From positions 310,001 through 374,000 of the forward strand of contig NW_017386041.1 of the NCBI RefSeq assembly GCF_000237925.1: a DNA stretch of 64,000 nt, in the 5' to 3' direction. A model generated the notes under the pieces. The model searched no databases. It saw only the letters and a list, made by a program, of their open reading frames with translations, and was not told the DNA's origin. This DNA comes from Schistosoma mansoni (lineage: Eukaryota; Platyhelminthes; Trematoda; Strigeidida; Schistosomatidae). The translations under genes were made by a program, and so were the position numbers. Positions 56,723-64,000 of this stretch are shown here, in pieces (position 1 is the first letter of the stretch; the number at the start of each line of letters is the position of its first letter).

Positions 56723-57680
56723 ACCTACGACAACGAACTAATGTATTTCATCAATATTTTTAATACCCACGTTTCATTATGTTTAGCTTATGATTAATGG
56801 CCACTTGCAAATGAGTATGTGGTTATTATGTTTGTTGGTTTTTTTCTCTCTCTCACGCGTACGTATGTCATGTAGATGATTATCTCATCATGGTCACAAC
56901 TATCATGTTTTTTTAATGGTTGTAATAGATCCTAATATTTTTATGTGGCAAAATAGCCTTATATATATTTTATAAAGCTTAAATAACAAATAATTTGTTC
57001 CTTTTGTTCTTTCCACTGCTTAGCATATAGTATATATATATATATATTTATTTATGTTGTATTTCTATTTAATGAATCAGGTCTCATTAAGTTATGCTAA
57101 TGGTATCATGTATCCTGATCATTGAAATTCATTCATCTCGATCATGTTTCATGATAAAGTCAACCATTTCTAAAGTTTTTACCTTTTTATATGTGCTTAT
57201 AGATAATCATTCATGTTTCTATTATGGTCATTGTTTTATTGTGGCATCCTAAATGAAATGTTAATTTGTCCTACGTAATCCTAAGATGTTTTACTATATA
57301 TAAATGTGTTTTAATATTTACTATGTGCCTTTATTTATCTTTATGTCTGGTTAGGTTAGTTAGGTTCATCATTAGTGCAATATTATAGATTATTATGCCG
57401 TTTATGTAGATTCTCGTTTGTAGTTGATTTGGTTCATTGCATCATATATCCTCCCCCCCCCCCTAGTTAATATAAAAGGGTTGCGTTGTGATTATTCACA
57501 TTACTTTTATGATACTATGAACACAATTCAATTATTAGGTTCTATGGTTGCCAGTTTTAGGATCTCTCATGGTGAATGACATTTGAAAAACTTTGATACT
57601 TATCTCCTTGTTGTAATTTTATTTTATTGTGAATTATTTCTAATTTAGATCCAAAAAAAGAAATTCAAGTAATAAATTTT
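56723..57680 (+). other. hnRNP L 3' UTR (inferred)
   Basis: AT-rich sequence from the stop to the first AATAAA (57671-57676), with a (TA)n run at 57031-57047 and a C-run near 57453. No AATAAA occurs earlier, so a ~950-base 3' UTR is inferred. Confidence 0.5.
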
Positions 57681-60600
57681 ACCTTACTTGCCGTTACACA
57701 TAAATGGATTCGGGTGGTTAGTCTTAAGTAGGAAATCCGTTCCAAGTGTAATCTCCGAGTAGATTAACAAGTGGTGGGGTTACAGGTAGAAGAATATATT
57801 GTTATTTCTCATATTCGTCACTTATGCGACCCGTTACTCAGGAAATGCAGTAACATAATGGAATGCTTTCACCGTGTGCAAGAATTCTCCACGATTTGGT
57901 GGTGTGCTCGGAATTTTGGGTGTTGATAGTGATTAAAATGTCCTGAACGCACAAGTAAGGGTAATCTATGTATACTAGAAGCCAGATCGACTTGTACTAA
58001 TCCGGGGTATCTTTGTTATCGTCGTGTTATTAGTCCAGCTGTAAAATCTGTATCCATTCATAAGGACGCGAGAAAGAGGGAGACCATCGGAAAGACCCAT
58101 ATAAATTAAGGGGAGCAGCGAAAGAAGAAGGGCGTGAAATTTGGTCTTTTACCGTTTTTCACTTTGGCTCAATGATCAAATCAAAATGTAGTTTGAATGT
58201 ACAATGAAGAGCCTGCTTTCAACTAATCAGGTGATTTCTCAATTTTAGTAATAGTTCGGTATCCATATTACTTTAGTCGTGTTATGTCAGTTTCGAACTG
58301 CAGGGAGAGAATCTTTTCAGATGGATGTTTGTTTGTTAGGTTATCAATAAAGTGAAAGCTTGTCAGGCAATTTGAAGTAACTGAAATTAGAAATATCATC
58401 AACATTGTCCACTTCATTTACGATTAGTGATTTTTGTAGACAAGTTAATCTACTCTATGTGAAAAACAACAGTGGCAGTTTGACAATCTGCCCTTGTGTA
58501 TCCTCTTGAATATTCCGTCGGCAATGAGGACACTGCTCCGACAATTCCAAACTCCCAACTTTAGAAAGTACTAAAGTTTTTCTGATCTGGTTCACTGTTA
58601 CGCACCAGGTAATTCTTTTCACAGTTCTCTTTGTTTTGAATTGGTCATAGAAGCAAAAGGAAAAACTGTAAACTGACCAGATTTTACATCCTTAAACATC
58701 CTATTTCTTTTGATTCACACGTTTATAAATATGATCACCCTTACAGAATGGATATCAAATGTGGCCGTAAAATTCCGAGTAAACGGCACGTCAATGAAAG
58801 GAATTGTGTTATCTGTTTACGAAAACTGCCATTCGAGCTCAGGATTTCGGGTGACTGGTCAATTATCTGCTTGCGGAAGTTTGTTCACTTAATATTAACG
58901 GCGTGTGGTTAGTGCTAACTTCAAGTAGTGTGTTCAGACACTGACGTTAATCTGATTAATGTCACAATCTTGAAACTGGGTTTTATACATGTTAATCGAT
59001 TCTATCAGAAGTATTTCTGATGAAAATTAAATGTGTTAGTTTATTAATTCAGCTTCTATCTACACCAATATATGGTACTTTATCCGGCTTTTTAAAAACA
59101 AGTAAGAACAAAACGTCTATCTGAGCAACTGGTGTTTTTTCCTTTCCCCAACGTATTTAGCAAAATTATGGTGTTGACACAATCTAAGTTGACCTGACAC
59201 TGTGATGCGCTGGTAGCTATATTTATTCATTGGATATCTACTGATACGCAGTAGAGATATCGAGGCGGACCAATGCTCAAATCAACAATGTAACAGTTTG
59301 AAATAATTTCAGGTTACTATAACCACAAACCGGTCATGAAACTCCAAAATAGGCTTCGATTATTATGGGCAATCAGTCGTTTTGTGGTCAGCAGTTTAAA
59401 GATGCGATTATATGAAATAAAGTATTGATATACGTAGCATATTAAAGCATGGAGAGAATGCTCTGTGATATAAGCTTATGGTAAACCAGTGTCGAATTTC
59501 ATGTAGTTCACTTTCTGAGCAGTAACGCTGTCACTAGTTAGTAGTAGGTAAAGTCATGTTATTTGCATCCCAAACTTACATCATTTGTGATTCCAAGGTT
59601 TCTTACTCCCGCACCACGTCAATGCATCAGCTTTTTGTGCTTCGATCCTAAACTGGCATCTTTCCAGTGATGTATCTAATAAGATACGTACCGTGGGGTA
59701 AAATAACTTGACCAATCTGTTCTTAGTGAGTAAATTTATATCAAGAAGAGTTTTATCGTGGGATTGCTTGAATAACTCAAGGTTTTACCAAGTCACATCA
59801 ACCAGCTGTGGCTCATTAGTTTAAGAACCTTTCTAAATGGTAAGTCACGCTTCTGGTGACCCTTAAGAAATGGTTGGAAGTCATGGTGGTTTTTCCAAAT
59901 TATCCAAAGTGGTCTATGTTAATCTAGGTCACCCTCAGCGTCGTCCTTATTTTAGCCTGATTGTGAGAAGTAGGGTTCACAATACGTCGATGAGAGGAGG
60001 ATGCTGGGTGACTGTTCCGTTGTCGCCAAAGTAATGCTGCCACCCAGTGGCAACGCTATGTCAGTAATGCCGGAGTTCGACCATGTGTGTTTGCAAGAAT
60101 TGGTGATAATCTGACTGACCTCACGATTTTGAAACATCTGTTTCGATGGTCAGGTTATGGTTTACGGACATCAATCCAGTGACTTCGACTTCATGTATTA
60201 TTTGTCTATGTCTGGACTGGATGGAAAGGCGTTATCAAATGTGTGTTAAAATAAAAGCAAATTGCAGTCATGCAGTTTTTTTACATTCTCCGCTTTGCTT
60301 AAAAATGTTTTGATCGTATTCGTAACTGTATCTTCTGTCATATCGTATTCTGCACTTATTATCTTATTTGTTCACAATGTTTTGTGTGTGGCACATACAT
60401 GTTGGGTGGCAACTTGTACCACATTTTGTGGCTTTATTTCCTGTCTCGTCAACCTAAGTTTAGAAAGTAATAGGTTCCCTGTTCTAATCACGCTACTGCA
60501 TATGGTTTACCTCGTGGGACAGATATTCCTTTTGTCTTTGTTCACTGAGATATCAAAATTATTTGAATGTTGGAAATTACGTAAGCTCCAGTTGTTAGTT

Positions 60601-61615
60601 TTTTCTGAAGAAATTCTTACCTGTAGCTTTTTGAAGACGAAAGAATTAGGTAAATGTCTCGTGGAGCTTTTTTGTTCAAAAGTCGCTCATTGAATACTAA
60701 TTTTCTTATCCCATGCGGTTGGTCATATGTAACTGTCGAAAAGGATTTGCTATGTATTGTTGACTTATAAGTATTAAAATTATAACCAACACACTGGTTG
60801 GATGGTGAATGCAGTTGTTACTTAACCTTGTACCTCTGTAGTGAATAAGAACACCATTGGGAACAATCGAATGTATCTGACACGAAAATTACAGACTATC
60901 TCACTTAGATCTGACAATCATACAGAAAACAGTTAATTTGCAAACTATCAATTAATTGTCTCAATCTTGACCATTCCGTCTGCAAATATTAGTCCATCGT
61001 CTTTGATTATTATTATTCATGCATTTTGATACCGATTGCGCTTCGTTCCTGTACTTTCCTTATCGATCTCGTGAAATACATTCTATCCCTGACCATCGTT
61101 ATATACTACTTGTGTGGATATAACTAGCCCATACCACACCTCCACTAAGTGAACGGTTTCCGCTAAATCATCAACATTATATTAAATACTAATCGTCACA
61201 TGAAAGTATACGTCCAGAAATTCAGCTGAATGACTTTTAGCGTATGAAATCAAATAGTTTGGGTTATTGTTCGTTTAAAAGCTGAAAGATAGGGGTCTCA
61301 TACGATTTTCCCCGATTAAAAATGTTAAAAATAGGGAAGATCTTAGCAAAATAATATAAATTCATCTATACCGTAAATTTTCCTCAGCTGCTTACAACTT
61401 TGAGACCACCTTGTTAATTACTGAAAAATATATAGCCCGTTGTTCTTTCATTAATCAAATCTATACATGGAAAATTCTAAAGATACATCTTCCCTGTCAA
61501 TCGGCTAATGACAATCCGGTGCGTAAGTGGGCGTGGAAAGTAGCTTCCCGTTGTTGTTGTTTCTGTGTGATTCATCTTTGAGGTAATTGCTACAGAGTGG
61601 TCACACCTCTAGTTT
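57681..61615. other. Intergenic, no gene supported
   Basis: No exon with domain evidence. A 143-codon hydrophobic frame at 60262-60693 is weak (see rejected). No other repeats shared with the window were recognised. Confidence 0.4.
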
Positions 61616-61797
61616 GGTTCTTAGGATTCGTCACCGCACGACCAACACCAAATAAGTTATTAGTCTGGATAACTAGTAGAGGGCAAAACGAAGCATGGTA
61701 GCTATTAATGTCCTTAGACATTTCTAATTTAATCCTTAGGTATCGCCACCGTACGACCAACACTGTTAAATAAGTTATTAGTCTGGATAACTAGTAA
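61616..61797 (+). repeat. Local duplication, two ~62-bp units ~118 bp apart
   Basis: Units at 61616-61678 and 61733-61797 share most bases, including aagttattagtctggataac; the second is slightly changed. Non-coding. Confidence 0.85.
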
Positions 61798-62631
61798 TAT
61801 CAAAATAATCCCACTGGTGCATCATTTCAGTATCGAGCAATAAGAAACGAACTATACAGTGCTGTTGAACAGATCAATTTATAGAGTGAAGATTATTCAG
61901 TTTTCCGCACCATTGACATCATGACCCAATTTACTAGTCCATCTAAAAGTCATTGTGATGGAGATTGGCGGCTCAGATGAATCGATTTGACGGTCTTATG
62001 ATCCCTAGATGTTCCAATTGCGGAGTGTTTATTATAGTTTTGTACATCTTCAGTTGCTTATCTGATTTCTATTTTCAAATAAAGAAACAACATGAGTTGT
62101 GGCAGGATAACATGGATTCATTTATGTTGTGGATTCTCCTCAGCTACCTACATCCTAAAAAACCGATAAAAATCATCCGAAATAAAACAAGTATACGTAC
62201 ATCATATCAGTAAGGGATTGAATAAAACTGAGTTTGACATGTAGATGTAGAATAATACGGGACAATAATTATGATGAACCGATGGGAGGTTTGTTGGAAT
62301 CCTTGCTTATTTTTTTGGCTGAATATATAGATATCCTAGGAACAAAGACTGAGAAGAGAATTTCTATCGAAATCGTAATATCATAATATATTGCGTAATA
62401 CTTGATTAAAGAATATGGACTAATAATAATAGTAATATTTTGATGTATGCTACTTATGTTGGCAGATATAAGTAGTATGTAACATCATTCTGAAGTGGGA
62501 TACTTGTCACACAAAAAAAGGATTGAGAAGATTGAACTAAAGAGAAAAGAAAGGAATTTGAATGAAAACAGAATTGAAAGAATAGGGAAGGAGGAGGGAT
62601 TTGAAAGTGACCAACTTGGTCTCGTGTGCAG
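61798..62631. other. Intergenic, no feature recognised
   Basis: AT-rich sequence with nothing recognised. Confidence 0.4.
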
Positions 62632-63172
62632 TTATGGGTATGAGGGCTAATATCACTTCCCGGTTGCCCACACCGTGGAAGGGTATTTCTTGAGGGACCT
62701 GAAAAGGAAGTTGGATTGGTGTTGGTCATAACGACGTAGGAGCGTGACCGCAGTGCCCAAGGGACAACTGCTTGAGGCCGGTCACGCACGGCCTTTTTGT
62801 GGGGGATTTTTGACGTGTTAGCTCCGTTCTTCAAAGGACCTTACCGCCGGAGACGGAAATCCGTGGGATAAGGCGAGGTGTGCATTTTTAGGTTCGACCT
62901 TTTCTAACCCCACCCCTCCTTGTGGGAAGGCAGCATCTCTGTCATGCTGGTTGTCTGAAGGAAACACCTTACTGTCGTCACACCTCTGTACAGTCGGCAG
63001 TACGACTTCACCTTCGGACCTTAGGATTGCTGCTTTTAGTCTTACCGCTCTTCAACCGACCTGTCAGGCGTGATAGGACCTTGAGGAACGATTGTTCCAG
63101 CCAGTATAGCTCGATTGGTTCATCACGATGGGCCAGCCAGACCACCACGTCAAGGTAGCAGCAACGGTCGTT
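62632..63172 (+). repeat. Unclassified ~530-bp repeat, well-preserved copy
   Basis: Close match to 32007-32527, with the same block order and orientation and the same shadow open frames. The high similarity suggests recent activity of the family. Confidence 0.75.
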
Positions 63173-63344
63173 AATAAGGAAGGATGTAAAGGACAACTGA
63201 AAGAAAATGTTTCAAATGATGTATTTGATGTATGATTTTCACATTTTACTAAACCAGTATGTACGTTTGCCAAAAGCTTTCGTTCGACCTATTGACTACT
63301 ATTCACACGATTCACTACTCTTAAATTATTCCCAATCTATTACT

Positions 63345-63660
63345 TACAGTCTCTCACATTTATGGTCAGTTTTGGCTTGATGTTGTATAATTATTACTTT
63401 TCTTTTTATGGTGTGACGCAGTCCGGTTTGTTTGTACATAAACTACGTATGTCTAAAATATATTATTCGTACAATGGAGGCTGAGATTGTGCTCTGGAAT
63501 CAACGGGTAGGTCTAGGCGAGAAGTTACCATTTTGAGAATCAATAAGGATTCATAGTTGATGCAAGGTTGCTAGTGCTGGTTGACTTATCATTGGTTTAG
63601 CATAAAAGCAAAGTCATACAGGTCGGTATTCTGATTGATGATTTCGTTGCGTGATAACTG
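63345..63660 (+). repeat. Unclassified ~300-bp repeat, copy B
   Basis: Partner of 955-1245, diverged but collinear. It is followed about 250 bases later by the start of an LTR-like repeat. Confidence 0.5.
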
Positions 63661-63914
63661 ATAGGGGCAAAAGACATAACATAGAAGAATTTTTTAAACT
63701 TCGTACTCATGTCACTAAGCGATCGATAAGTCTATCGAAATCTACCTGATTTAAAATCATGGATAACGATAAACTCAAAAATGGTGGCAACCAAAATAAA
63801 TCTACAAACAATGACATGAAAGGGCCAACAACAAACAATTAAATCAAGGTATATAGAACAAGCTATCAGTCATGCGTATAGAAAATCAAATACCTCGATT
63901 CTATCTAGTGTTTG

Positions 63915-64000
63915 TACTTGTAGCTGTAAATAATTCCCCAAAATCAATAACTTTCTAAGTGTTCGACATTGGATGCTGACCACGTTGTTTAAGTGGACTT
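63915..64000 (+). repeat. LTR-like repeat cut by the window edge
   Basis: Matches the first ~90 bases of the probable gypsy LTR at 39968 (shared aagtgttcgacattggatg). It continues beyond the window; whether it is a solo LTR or part of an element cannot be told. Confidence 0.55.

Noticed and set aside
57031-57047. (TA)n run as a regulatory element
   Set aside because: A simple microsatellite in AT-rich 3' UTR; nothing supports a function.
60262-60693. 143-codon hydrophobic open frame on the plus strand
   Set aside because: It is rich in Leu, Phe, Val and Cys, as expected for any frame through T-rich DNA. No signal of a known family, no splice partners, and no promoter or poly(A) context.

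Overview
This window is AT-rich animal DNA that I read as a blood fluke (genus Schistosoma or a close relative). The grounds are hammerhead-ribozyme repeats of the schistosome SM-alpha type, RTE- and CR1-clade LINEs with reverse-transcriptase sequences typical of schistosomes, Ty3/gypsy fossils, and small exons in long repeat-filled introns with GT-AG junctions whose phases match. The species cannot be fixed from the sequence alone.

Four host genes can be supported. (1) The first coding exon of a TCF/LEF-type Wnt transcription factor lies on the minus strand at 6239-6364; the rest runs off the left edge or is not recognisable. (2) 355 bp away, head to head, a complete four-exon endosomal syntaxin (240 aa) runs on the plus strand from 6719 to 13668. 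(3) An inositol polyphosphate multikinase (IPMK; 404 aa, or 448 aa with a possible cassette exon) runs on the minus strand from 36090 down to 18889, with about 17 kb of mostly transposon-filled introns. (4) A complete three-exon hnRNP L-type splicing regulator (710 aa, four RRMs) runs on the plus strand from 51900 to 56722.

Mobile DNA dominates the rest. Left part (1-18 kb): tails and copies of a ~520-bp retroposon, RTE LINE pieces, and a near full-length RTE LINE in syntaxin intron 1. 16.8-20.5 kb: a dense cluster of repeats carrying hammerhead ribozymes and tRNA-like Pol III boxes around a 200-N assembly gap; at its core is a tandem dimer with two apparently intact hammerheads, a 5' inversion and a 10-bp target-site duplication, which resembles a metazoan retrozyme. 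20.9-36 kb: IPMK introns with RTE LINEs, a gypsy fossil, more retroposons and an unclassified ~530-bp family. 36.6-48.1 kb: intergenic CR1-clade LINE relics and a second gypsy fossil with a probable 3' LTR. 48-51.9 kb and 57.7-62.6 kb: AT-rich stretches with no gene I can support. 62.6-64 kb: further repeats shared with earlier parts of the window.

The genes do not form one pathway: they cover Wnt-responsive transcription, endosomal membrane fusion, inositol phosphate signalling and RNA processing. The most unusual material is the set of self-cleaving ribozyme repeats and a retroposon family with several visible target-site duplications, including one of about 50 bp.
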